Source: Bradyrhizobium sp. (lineage in GTDB: Bacteria > Pseudomonadota > Alphaproteobacteria > Rhizobiales > Xanthobacteraceae). From it: 64,000 bases of DNA. Position 1 is the stretch's first letter. The number at the start of each line of letters is the position of its first letter. Made by a program: the position numbers and the translations under genes. The notes beneath the pieces were generated by a model. The model searched no databases. It was given only the letters and a program-made list of their open reading frames with translations, and was not told where the DNA came from. This document shows, in pieces, positions 16,543 to 24,872 of the stretch. The stretch lies in NCBI RefSeq assembly GCF_030654605.1, contig NZ_JAURXB010000065.1:57394-121393 (forward strand). The letters are read 5' to 3'.

Positions 16543-17760
16543 ATGGTCGACGTTCTCGCCGCACCGCAACAGACCAAGAATCAAGGAAAGACGGACAGTT
16601 CGCTGCGGACGCTGGCGGCGATTTCGCTCGCGCATTGGGTCAGCCATTTCCATCTGTTCGTGCTGCCGATGCTGTTCCCGTTCCTGAAGGAGCAACTCGG
16701 CGTCGGCTATATCGAGCTCGGCTTTGCGATCACCGTGCTCGGAATCGTCTCCGGCCTGACGCAGGCCCCGATCGGCTACCTCGCCGACCATATCGGCGCC
16801 CGAAAAGTGCTGCTGATGGGGCTGACGCTCGGCGGTCTGGCGCTGATCATGCTCGGCCTCAATCTGAGCTATCCCTGGCTGCTGGTCTGCGCCGGACTGC
16901 TGGGGCTGGCCAACAGCGTCTATCATCCGGCCGATTACGCGATCCTGTCGGCGCATATGGATGAAGCGCGGATGGGCCGCGCGTTTTCGATCCACACCTT
17001 TGCCGGGTTCCTCGGCGGCGCGGTGGCGCCTTTCATCATGGCGGCGTTGGTGGCGACGGTCGGCGGAACAGGTGCGCTGATCGCGGCAGGCGCCGTGGGA
17101 CTGCTGGTGGCGCTGGTGCTGATCGCGGTCGGCATTCCCGACGCCAGCGCTGCCGACCGCAAGGTCGACGGCGTGCACGCGCCGAAGCAAAGCATCATCA
17201 CGCCCGCCATCATCGTGCTGACGATCTTCTTCATGCTGCTCGGCCTCTCAAACGCCGGCATCAGCAATTTCGGCGTGGTCGCGCTGATGACGGGCTACGA
17301 GGTCTCGTTCCAGGCGGCCAACGTCGCGCTGACGGCCTTTCTCGCCTGCAGCGCCGCTGGCGTATTGGCCGGCGGCTATCTCGCCGACCGCACCAGCCGC
17401 CATGGACAGGTCGCCGCCGCCTGTTTTGCCATCAACGCGGTCATCCTGCTGGTGATTGCGGCCACCTCCCTGCCGCCGCTGCTGCTCACAGGGATGATGG
17501 CGATCGCCGGATTTCTCAGCGGCGTGATCGCGCCGTCGCGCGACATGCTGGTGCGCAACGCCGCCCCTCCGGGTGCCGCCGGCCGCGCTTTCGGCATCGT
17601 CTCAACCGGCTTCAACCTCTCGGGCATCTTCGGTCCGCTGCTGTACGGCTGGATCATGGACCAGCACATGCCGCACTGGGTGTTCGGCGCTTCCGTGGTG
17701 TTCATGACCCTGACCGTGCTGCTGGCGCTGGTCACCGATCGCAGGCAACGCGCCGCCTGA
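16543..17760 (+). CDS. MFS transporter, fosmidomycin-resistance (Fsr)-like
   Basis: The protein of about 405 residues has some twelve hydrophobic segments. The early motif HWVSHFHLFVLPMLFPFLKE and the loop GYLADHIGARKVLL are typical of the Fsr branch of the major facilitator superfamily, which exports drugs or small metabolites. ATG 16543 is preferred over TTG 16495, which would add an unconserved-looking tail. The exported compound is unknown. It precedes the amidohydrolase gene on the same strand by 90 bp. Confidence 0.85.
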   Translation: MVDVLAAPQQTKNQGKTDSSLRTLAAISLAHWVSHFHLFVLPMLFPFLKEQLGVGYIELGFAITVLGIVSGLTQAPIGYLADHIGARKVLLMGLTLGGLALIMLGLNLSYPWLLVCAGLLGLANSVYHPADYAILSAHMDEARMGRAFSIHTFAGFLGGAVAPFIMAALVATVGGTGALIAAGAVGLLVALVLIAVGIPDASAADRKVDGVHAPKQSIITPAIIVLTIFFMLLGLSNAGISNFGVVALMTGYEVSFQAANVALTAFLACSAAGVLAGGYLADRTSRHGQVAAACFAINAVILLVIAATSLPPLLLTGMMAIAGFLSGVIAPSRDMLVRNAAPPGAAGRAFGIVSTGFNLSGIFGPLLYGWIMDQHMPHWVFGASVVFMTLTVLLALVTDRRQRAA

Positions 17761-17850
17761 TGCATTCCTGAGCCGCATCCCGGGCGGTTGACAGGTCAGC
17801 GCCGCAACTCATGATGCGGCATAAGAATTCGAACCTCGGGAAGATGCGCC

Positions 17851-19593
17851 ATGGCCTCCAATCCAGATCTCGTGATCCGTGGCGGCAGCATTGCCGACGG
17901 CCTCGGCGGCGCACTGTTCGAAGCGGATGTCGCGGTCACCGGCGGCCGCATTGCCGAGATCGGCAGAATCACAGGCACTGGAACCGAAGAGATCGACGCG
18001 CGCGGCAAACTGGTCACGCCGGGCTTCGTCGACGTCCATACCCATTATGACGGCCAGGTCACCTGGAGCCAGGACATCACGCCCTCGTCGCAGAACGGCG
18101 TCACCACCGCGATCATGGGCAATTGCGGCGTCGGCTTCGCGCCGTGCAGGCCTTCAGATCATGTCCGGCTGATCCAGCTGATGGAAGGCGTCGAGGACAT
18201 TCCGGAGCCGGTGCTGAGCGCCGGCATTCCCTGGGCCTGGGAGAGCTTTCCGGACTACATGGACTGGTTGTCGCAGCGCCGCTTCGACATGGATATCGGC
18301 GCGCAACTGCCGCACGCCGCGTTGCGGGTTTATGTGATGGGCGAGCGCGGCGCCAACCGCGACCCCGCCACGGCGGAAGACAACCGCGCCATGGCCGCGC
18401 TGGCCGGCGATGCCGTGCGCGCCGGCGCTTTGGGATTTTCGACCTCGCGCACCCTCAATCACCGCACCTCGACCGGCGACTACACCCCGACGCTGAAGGC
18501 CAGCGAGGATGAGCTGACAGCGATTGCCGGCGCCATGCACCGGACCGGCCGCAGCGTGTTCCAGTTCGTGCTCGATCTGTCGACCCTGGACGAAGACCTG
18601 CCGATGATGCTGCGGGTGGCGGAGAACACCAAAATCCCGGTGTCGTTTTCGATCACCCAGAACGACAAGGCGCCGCGGCGCTGGCGCCAGACCCTCGACA
18701 CCATCAACGCGGCTTCCGCGCGCGGACTGTCGATCACCGCTCAGATCGCCGCGCGCCCGGTCGGGTTGCTGCTCGGGCTGGAGCTGTCGCGCAACCCCTT
18801 CCAGACCCTGCCGAGCTACAAGGCGATCGCCCATTTGCCGCTGGCCGAGCGGTTGCAGCGGCTACACCAGCCTGAGGTCCGCGCCGCCATTTTGAGCGAG
18901 ACGCCGACCGCGACCGATGACCCGCTGTTCTTCCGGCCGAACTACGACAAGATGTTCCTGCTCGGCGATCCCCCCGATTACGAGCAGCCGCCGGAGAATA
19001 CGCTGGGCGCGCAGGCCCGCCGCCAGGGCCGGCAACCGGAAGAACTGGCCTACGAGGCGATGCTGTCGGACCAGGGCCGCGGCATGCTCTACGTACCGTT
19101 TTTGAATTACGCCGACGGCAATCTCGACGCCACGCGCGAAATGTTGTGCGATCCGAATTCGGTGCCGGGCCTTTCCGACGGCGGCGCCCATTGCGGCATC
19201 ATCTGCGACGCCAGCTTCCCGACCTATCTGCTGACGCACTGGACCCGCGACCGCAGCCGCGGCGAAAAACTCTCGATCCCGTTCGTGGTGGCGGCGCAGT
19301 CGCGCAAGACCGCGCTGTCGGTCGGCCTCTGCGACCGTGGCGTGATAGCGCCGGGCTACAAGGCCGACATCAACGTCATCAACTACGACAAACTGCATCT
19401 GCATCCGCCCAAGGTGCATTACGATTTGCCGGTCGGCGGCCGCCGCCTGCTGCAGCAGGTCGACGGCTACGACGCCACCATCGTGTCAGGCGTGGTGACG
19501 CAGCGTCATGGTACGGCCACCGGCGCGCGGCCGGGCCGGCTGGTGCGCGGCGCGCAGGGCGACACGCGGAAATTTGGTGCGGCGGCGGGTTAG
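17851..19593 (+). CDS. N-acyl-D-amino-acid deacylase-family amidohydrolase
   Basis: The 580-residue protein belongs to the D-aminoacylase group of the amidohydrolase superfamily. It starts DLVIRGGSIADGLGG, followed by the metal site FVDVHTHYDG (HxH), NCGVGFAPC, and the late acidic site GLSDGGAHCGI. C-terminal strands read GYKADINVIN. It would hydrolyse an N-acyl-D-amino acid or a related cyclic amide in the cytoplasm. An AAGATGCGCC sequence precedes the ATG. It may share a transcript with the MFS gene upstream. A G/C-rich stem-loop follows the stop. Confidence 0.87.
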   Translation: MASNPDLVIRGGSIADGLGGALFEADVAVTGGRIAEIGRITGTGTEEIDARGKLVTPGFVDVHTHYDGQVTWSQDITPSSQNGVTTAIMGNCGVGFAPCRPSDHVRLIQLMEGVEDIPEPVLSAGIPWAWESFPDYMDWLSQRRFDMDIGAQLPHAALRVYVMGERGANRDPATAEDNRAMAALAGDAVRAGALGFSTSRTLNHRTSTGDYTPTLKASEDELTAIAGAMHRTGRSVFQFVLDLSTLDEDLPMMLRVAENTKIPVSFSITQNDKAPRRWRQTLDTINAASARGLSITAQIAARPVGLLLGLELSRNPFQTLPSYKAIAHLPLAERLQRLHQPEVRAAILSETPTATDDPLFFRPNYDKMFLLGDPPDYEQPPENTLGAQARRQGRQPEELAYEAMLSDQGRGMLYVPFLNYADGNLDATREMLCDPNSVPGLSDGGAHCGIICDASFPTYLLTHWTRDRSRGEKLSIPFVVAAQSRKTALSVGLCDRGVIAPGYKADINVINYDKLHLHPPKVHYDLPVGGRRLLQQVDGYDATIVSGVVTQRHGTATGARPGRLVRGAQGDTRKFGAAAG

Positions 19594-19660
19594 GGCCGAC
19601 GGGAGGGGTTTGCGAAAAATCTCGAAAACAACCCCATGCAATGAAAGCCGGCTCTTACTT

Positions 19661-19706
19661 CTCCCCTCCCCCCGCGCGGCTCTTCGCCGCGTGGTGGGGA
19701 GGGGAG
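19661..19706. terminator. Stem-loop between convergent genes
   Basis: CTCCCCTCCCC (19661-19671) pairs with GGGGAGGGGAG (19696-19706), with an inner GCGGC/GCCGC pair. It lies between the convergent amidohydrolase and aldolase genes. The T-run is poor, so factor-independent action is uncertain. Confidence 0.6.
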
Positions 19707-19716
19707 AAGATGCCCA

Positions 19717-20679
19717 CTATGCCGCGTTTCTTCCCTGCGCCGTTTGCGCGCCAAGCAGACCCGCCTCCACCAGCGCTTCCCGAATCCGCGCGATCTCCGC
19801 GTCCGATATCTTGACCAGCGGCGGACGCACTGCCGCGCGCGGCAGTTTGCCGAGCAGCACCAAGGCTTCCTTCATGCGGTTGTGCATGTCGATGAAGGGA
19901 TCGGCGTAGAACACCTGCGCCGTCGGATAGATCCGGTCGTTGAGCCGACGGGCTTCCGCGAGATCGTTGGCCTGAACGGCGCGATAGAGCCGGGCCTGAA
20001 GATCGGCGATGACGCTGCCCGAGCCGGACAGCAGGCCGTTGCAGCCGAGCACCAGCGAACTCAGGAGCCAGGCGCTGTTGGTTGTGAGCACATTGATCGG
20101 ACGCGCGCGCCCCTGCAACGCTCGAATCTGGCCCTCGTGCTGCGGCACCTGTGGCGTCCAGTCCTTGATGGCGCGGATGGTCGGCACTTCGTCGAACAGC
20201 CGCTCCAGCGTCGCCAAGGGATAGCCCTGCCCTGTCGCCAGCGGATACTGAAAAACGATCAGCGGCAGGTCGGTCGCATCCGCAATGGTCTTGAAATGCG
20301 CCAGCGCCATTTCCGGGGACTGGCCGAGCGTGAAGGGAGCCGGCGGAAAAACCAGCAGCGCCGAAGCGTCGCCGGCCTGCGCCTGGCGGGCGATCCGCGC
20401 CGCCTGCAGGCTGCCGTCGGCCCAGACGCCGTGAATAATCGGCAGCCTGGCACCGATTTCCTCGCCTGATATCTCCATAACGCGGCGCTGCTCGTCCTCG
20501 GTGCAGGAGGCGACCTCGGTGGAGTGGGCATTGATCGTGATCGCCGACAGGCCCTGCACCGAGCCGACATCGCGCAAGTGCGCCCGAAAGCTCGGCTCGT
20601 CGATCGACAGGTCGTCATGGAACGGCAGCAGCACCGCGGGAATGACGCCATGGGGCACGAAATCGGGATGGCGGCTCAT
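19717..20679 (-). CDS. Dihydrodipicolinate synthase/N-acetylneuraminate lyase-family aldolase
   Basis: The 320-residue TIM-barrel protein starts GVIPAVLLPFHDDLSID. It has the class I aldolase residues: Tyr in IVFQYPLATG and Schiff-base Lys in IRAIKDWTP. The substrate-binding GxSxSE loop of DapA is replaced by NAHSTEVASCT, so it is probably not the lysine-pathway enzyme. Members of this subgroup cleave or form various 2-keto acids. It converges with the amidohydrolase gene and lies 3' of a family D repeat. Confidence 0.85.
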   Translation of the reverse strand: MSRHPDFVPHGVIPAVLLPFHDDLSIDEPSFRAHLRDVGSVQGLSAITINAHSTEVASCTEDEQRRVMEISGEEIGARLPIIHGVWADGSLQAARIARQAQAGDASALLVFPPAPFTLGQSPEMALAHFKTIADATDLPLIVFQYPLATGQGYPLATLERLFDEVPTIRAIKDWTPQVPQHEGQIRALQGRARPINVLTTNSAWLLSSLVLGCNGLLSGSGSVIADLQARLYRAVQANDLAEARRLNDRIYPTAQVFYADPFIDMHNRMKEALVLLGKLPRAAVRPPLVKISDAEIARIREALVEAGLLGAQTAQGRNAA

Positions 20680-20700
20680 GTGGCGTCTCCTTCAGATCTG

Positions 20701-20852
20701 CTCCCTCTCCCGCTTGCGGGGGAGGCCGGGGTGGGGGTGTCTCCGCAATGCCGGTGCAACTCGAGAGATTTCCCCCGCCCGCCGCGCTCTTGCGAGCGCG
20801 TCGACCTAAGAGCGAGCTTCGCTCGTCTCGACCCCCGCAAGCGGGAGAGGTA
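20701..20852. repeat. Long G/C-rich palindromic repeat, family D (copy 2)
   Basis: The outer arms CTCTCCCGCTTGCGGGGGAG and CCCGCAAGCGGGAGAG are complementary. Inner segments include GAGCGAGCTTCGCTCG and GGGGTGGGGGTG. It shares its arms and the GAGCGAAGCTCGTCTCGA core with the copy inside polA at 22835. It separates polA from the aldolase gene. Confidence 0.9.
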
Positions 20853-20874
20853 AGGAAGAGTTCGCCTCATCGAC

Positions 20875-23800
20875 TCAATGCGCCTCGTCCCAATTGTTCG
20901 CCGCCCTGGCGTCGACATGCAGCGGCACCGACAGCAGCACCGCCGGGAATGGCGCGTCCTGCATGACATGCTGCACCACAGGAATGGTCGCGGCGACCTC
21001 ATCATCGGGCACTTCGAAGATCAACTCGTCGTGCACCTGCAGCAGCATCTGCGCCGAGAGTTTCTTTTCGGCGAGCGCCTCTTCCATCCGCGCCATGGCG
21101 CGGCGGATGATGTCGGCGGCGGTGCCCTGCAGCCGCGCGTTGATCGCGGCGCGTTCGTTGAAGGAGCGGATCGAGGCGTTGGAAGCCTTGATATCGGGAT
21201 AGTGGCATTTGCGGCCGAACAGCGTCTCGACATAGCCGTTGGCCCGGCAGAAATCGCGCGTCTGATCCATGTAGGCGCGGATGCCCGGAAAGCGCTCGAA
21301 ATACTTCTTGATATAGGCGGAGGCTTCCTCGCGGGCGATGCCGAGCTGGTTGGCCAGCCCGAACGCCGAGATGCCGTAGATGATGCCGAAATTGATAGCC
21401 TTGGCGCGGCGGCGCACTTCGCTCGGCATGTCCTTGATCGGCACGCCGAACATTTCCGACGCCGTCATGGCGTGAATGTCGAGGCCGTCCTTGAACGCCT
21501 GCTTCAGCACGGGAATCTCGGCGATTTCCGCCAGCAGCCGCAATTCGATCTGCGAATAGTCCGCCGACACCAGCTTGTGGCCGGGGGCGGCAATGAAGGC
21601 GCGGCGGATTTTTCTGCCGTCCTCGGTTCGCACCGGGATGTTCTGTAAATTCGGCTCGTTCGACGACAACCGCCCCGTGGTGGTCGCCGCCAGCGCGTAG
21701 GTGGTGTGGACGCGGTGGGTCTGCGGATGCACGTAGGTCGGCAGCGCATCGGTATAGGTCGATTTCAGTTTTGAAACCTGCCGCCACTCCAGAATCTTTT
21801 TGGGAAGGTCGTGGCCCTGCTCGGCGAGTTCGTCCAGCACCTGCGCCGTGGTCGACCACGCCCCGGTCTTGGTCTTGGTGCCGCCGGGAAGGCCCATCTT
21901 GCCGAACAGGATGTCGCCGATCTGCTTCGGGCTGCCGACATTGACCGGCTCGCCGGCGATCTCCTGGATCTCCGATTCGACGCGCGCAGCGGTCTGGGCG
22001 AAATCGGCCGACAGTCTTGACAGCACCTGGCGGTCGATCGAGATGCCGCGCCGCTCCATCCGCGCCAGCACCGAGATCAGCGGCCGCTCCAGCGTCTCAT
22101 ACACCGTGGTCATGTGTTCGGCGGCCAGCCGCGGCTTCAGCACGCTCCACAGCCGCAGGATCACGTCGGCACTTTCGGCCGAGTATTCGGTGGCCCTGTC
22201 GATCGCAACCTGATCGAAAGTCAGTTTCGCCTTGCCGCTGCCGGTCAGTTCGCCATGGCTGATGACGGCGTGGCCAAGCCGGCTTTCGGCCAGCGCATCG
22301 AGCGCGTGCGAATTGCGGCCGGCGTCGAGCGCATACGACATCAGCTGGGCGTCGTCGTGGTTGCGCAGGGTGACGCCATGTTGCGCCAGCATCACGGCGT
22401 TGAACTTGATGTTGAAGCCGATCTTGAGGATGCCGGCCGATTCCAGCAACGGCTTTAGCGCCTCGATCGCATCGGCGGCCTTGATCTGGTCGGGCGCGAG
22501 CCCCGCCGCGAACAGGCCGGAGCCGTCGCCCGATTGCTTGTGCGCGAGCGGAATATAACAGGCGTCGTTCGGCGCCAACGCCAGCGCGATGCCGCACATC
22601 TCGGCCTGCATCGGATCGATCGAGGTCGCCTTGGCTTCGATGGCGAAATGGCCGGCGTCGTGCGCCCGCGCGAGCCAGCCGTCGAGTTCGGCGAGCGTGC
22701 GGACGGTCAGGTACTTGCTGCGGTCGATCGGCGTCTTTCGCGCCGCCTCGGCGCGCGCGTTTGCGAGCGAAATGGGGTCGCCCTTGAGGCTGCCCGCCTT
22801 GTCCTGACGGTCCCCTGGCTTGCGCGGTGGAGCGCTCCCTCTCACGCTTGCGGGGGAGGTCCCGAGCGAGCGAAGCTCGTCTCGAGGGGTGGGGGTGCCT
22901 CCGCCTGCGAAATCGAAGAGGCCCCCACCCGCCGCCCTGCGGGCGTCGACCTCCCCCGCAAGCGGGGGAGGCGAGGAGGAGCCTTTGCCACCACTCGTAT
23001 TATTCGCATCGGCTTCCACATCCGACGGGTCGATCTGCGAATATTCGGCGACGCGGCGGGTCAGGGTGGAAAATTCCATTGCCTTCAGGAACGCGATCAG
23101 CTTGCGCGCGTCCGGCTCATGCACCGCGAGTTCGTCGAGCGGCACGTCGAGCTTGACCTTGTCGTCGAGCAGCACCAGCTGCCGCGAGATACGCGCCTTC
23201 CCGGCATTCTCGATCAATGACTCGCGCCGCTTCGGCTGCTTGATCTCGCCCGCGCGCGCCAGCAGCGTTTCCAGGTCGCCATATTCGGCGATCAGCTGGG
23301 CGGCGGTCTTGATGCCGATGCCGGGCACGCCGGGCACGTTGTCGGTGGAATCGCCGGCCAGCGCCTGCACCTCGACCACCTTCGCCGGCGGCACGCCGAA
23401 CTTCTCGATCACCTCGGCAACACCGATGCGGCGGTCCTTCATGGTGTCGTACATCGTCACCTTGTCGTCGACGAGTTGCATCAGGTCCTTGTCGGACGAG
23501 ACGATCGTTGTAGTGGCGCCGCGCTCGCTGGCTTCGCGGGCGTAGGTCGCGATCAGGTCGTCGGCCTCGAAGCCACCCTGTTCGAGGCAGGGCAGGTCGA
23601 ATGCGCGCACCGCCTCGCGGATAAAGGCAAATTGCGGGATCAGATCGTCCGGCGCCGGCGGCCGGTGCGCCTTGTAGTCGGGATAGAGCTTGTTGCGGAA
23701 AGTGACTTCCGACTTGTCGAACACGATGGCGAGATGGGTCGGCCGGTTGTCTGGCGGCATGTCGCGCAGCAGCTTCCACAGCATGTTGCAGAAGCCGAGC

Positions 23801-23991
23801 ACGGCATTGACCTGCAGGCCGTCGGATTTGCGGTTCAGCGGCGGCAGCGCGTGGTAGGCGCGGAAAATATAGCCGGAGCCGTCGACCAGAAAGACGTGGT
23901 CGCCCTTGGCCAAGGCCCTTACAGAGGCCTGGACGGCAGAGGCTTTGACGGCAACGGGCTTGGCGGCGGCTTTTGGGGCTGTTTTCGGCAT
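20875..23991 (-). CDS. polA: DNA polymerase I with in-frame repeat insertion and inactive-looking 3'-5' exonuclease
   Basis: The protein has 1038 residues; E. coli Pol I has 928. The 5'-nuclease domain (about 30-310) is intact: FLVDGSGYIFRAY, FDKSEVTFRN, GFEADDLI, SSDKDLMQL, GDSTDNVPGVPGIG. The polymerase domain (about 640-1038) is intact, with D811 in VSADYSQIELR, RRRAKAINFGIIYG and H987-D988-E989. The 3'-5' exonuclease domain (about 430-620) has the fold but lacks all four metal carboxylates. Aligned to E. coli, D355 is E452, E357 is K454, D424 is N531 and D501 is S607. Residues about 338-389 are translated from a family D palindromic repeat. It should fill gaps and remove primers but not proofread. 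Confidence 0.96.
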   Translation of the reverse strand: MPKTAPKAAAKPVAVKASAVQASVRALAKGDHVFLVDGSGYIFRAYHALPPLNRKSDGLQVNAVLGFCNMLWKLLRDMPPDNRPTHLAIVFDKSEVTFRNKLYPDYKAHRPPAPDDLIPQFAFIREAVRAFDLPCLEQGGFEADDLIATYAREASERGATTTIVSSDKDLMQLVDDKVTMYDTMKDRRIGVAEVIEKFGVPPAKVVEVQALAGDSTDNVPGVPGIGIKTAAQLIAEYGDLETLLARAGEIKQPKRRESLIENAGKARISRQLVLLDDKVKLDVPLDELAVHEPDARKLIAFLKAMEFSTLTRRVAEYSQIDPSDVEADANNTSGGKGSSSPPPLAGEVDARRAAGGGLFDFAGGGTPTPRDELRSLGTSPASVRGSAPPRKPGDRQDKAGSLKGDPISLANARAEAARKTPIDRSKYLTVRTLAELDGWLARAHDAGHFAIEAKATSIDPMQAEMCGIALALAPNDACYIPLAHKQSGDGSGLFAAGLAPDQIKAADAIEALKPLLESAGILKIGFNIKFNAVMLAQHGVTLRNHDDAQLMSYALDAGRNSHALDALAESRLGHAVISHGELTGSGKAKLTFDQVAIDRATEYSAESADVILRLWSVLKPRLAAEHMTTVYETLERPLISVLARMERRGISIDRQVLSRLSADFAQTAARVESEIQEIAGEPVNVGSPKQIGDILFGKMGLPGGTKTKTGAWSTTAQVLDELAEQGHDLPKKILEWRQVSKLKSTYTDALPTYVHPQTHRVHTTYALAATTTGRLSSNEPNLQNIPVRTEDGRKIRRAFIAAPGHKLVSADYSQIELRLLAEIAEIPVLKQAFKDGLDIHAMTASEMFGVPIKDMPSEVRRRAKAINFGIIYGISAFGLANQLGIAREEASAYIKKYFERFPGIRAYMDQTRDFCRANGYVETLFGRKCHYPDIKASNASIRSFNERAAINARLQGTAADIIRRAMARMEEALAEKKLSAQMLLQVHDELIFEVPDDEVAATIPVVQHVMQDAPFPAVLLSVPLHVDARAANNWDEAH
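22835..22972 (-). repeat. Family D palindromic repeat inserted in frame within polA
   Basis: The arms CTCCCTCTCACGCTTGCGGG (plus strand, left) and CCCCGCAAGCGGGGGAGG (right), and the GAGCGAAGCTCGTCTCGAGGGGTGGGGGTG and GCCCCCACCCGCCGCCC segments, match the intergenic copies at 20701 and 47284. Here the repeat lies inside the coding sequence and stays open. It encodes roughly PPPLAGEVDARRAAGGG...GGGTPTPRDELRS in the linker between the 5'-nuclease and exonuclease domains. Confidence 0.92.
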
Positions 23992-24140
23992 GGCCGCAAC
24001 TTAGGGATTTTTGCGGGGATTGACAGCCTTCGAAGCCGCGATGTGCCGGGATTTTTCGCAGCAGCCGTTCCCTCGAATCGGTTGCGTCGGCCTCCGTTCC
24101 ATGAACCCCTGCGGCCCAGGCACGACCGGAAGGATCAACC

Positions 24141-24734
24141 ATGACCGCGCAACTCGACGAACTCTTGGGGAAGCTGCGGGAGGTCCAGGCCGAAATCGAG
24201 GTCGAACTGGCGAAACGGAGGGAGGAACTGCGCTTCCATCTCGAAAACCGCCGGATCGTGTTCGAGCGGGAGGTGCTGCGGATCCACCGCGAACTCAAGA
24301 CCCGGGCGACGCGCTACCTCATCGACGCCAATCCGCTGATGATCCTGAGCGCGCCGGTGATCTATTCACTTGTCATCCCGATCGCGCTGGTTGACCTCTG
24401 GGCCATGGCCTATCAGGCGATCTGCTTTCCGATCTACAGGATCCCGAAAGTTCGCCGCCGCGATTACCTGGTGTTCGACCGTCACCATCTCGCCTATCTC
24501 AACATCATCGAGAAGATCAATTGCGCCTATTGCTCCTACGCCAACGGCGCGATCGCGTTTGTGCGCGAGGTGGCGGCGCGCACCGAGGTCTACTGGTGCC
24601 CGATCAAGCACGCCCGCCGCGTGCTCGGTCCGCACCCGCATTACCAGGGCTTTGCGGATTTCGGCGACGTCGACGCGTTTCGCGGCAAGCTGACCGGGAT
24701 GAAGGATGGCGTGAAGATCGAGGGGGTTAACTGA
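24141..24734 (+). CDS. Conserved-type membrane-associated protein with a CxxC motif, unknown function
   Basis: The 197-residue protein has a charged coiled-coil N-terminus (residues 1-55, rich in Glu/Arg/Leu). One or two hydrophobic segments follow (about 65-100, LMILSAPVIYSLVIPIALVDLWAMAYQA). The C-terminal part is soluble, with NCAYCSYANGAIAF and YWCPIKHARR. The three cysteines could bind a metal or be redox active. I do not recognise a characterised family. An AAGGA sequence precedes the ATG. It is divergent from polA, with no obvious operon partner. Confidence 0.7.
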   Translation: MTAQLDELLGKLREVQAEIEVELAKRREELRFHLENRRIVFEREVLRIHRELKTRATRYLIDANPLMILSAPVIYSLVIPIALVDLWAMAYQAICFPIYRIPKVRRRDYLVFDRHHLAYLNIIEKINCAYCSYANGAIAFVREVAARTEVYWCPIKHARRVLGPHPHYQGFADFGDVDAFRGKLTGMKDGVKIEGVN

Positions 24735-24736
24735 TC

Positions 24737-24848
24737 TTGTCGTCGCCCGGCCCTTGACCGGGCGATCCAGTACGCCGAGGCCTCTCGGTTCTATCGCTGC
24801 TGCTTCTGGAATACTGGGTCGCCCGGTCAAGGGCCGGGCGATGACAGT
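24737..24848 (-). repeat. Dispersed palindromic repeat, family A (copy 3, inverted)
   Basis: In plus-strand reading the order is CGCCCGGCCCTTGACCGGGCG, ATCCAGTACGCCG, TCTGGAATACTGGGTCGCCCGG and a GGGCGATGACA end. This is the reverse complement of the copy at 2876. Confidence 0.9.
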
Positions 24849-24872
24849 TGTGGGTGATGCGCGTAGCGAGAT

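Noticed and set aside
19717..20679. The DapA-like gene as the lysine-pathway dapA
   Set aside because: The DapA substrate loop is replaced and the gene is not with dapD/dapE; a different 2-keto acid aldolase is more likely.
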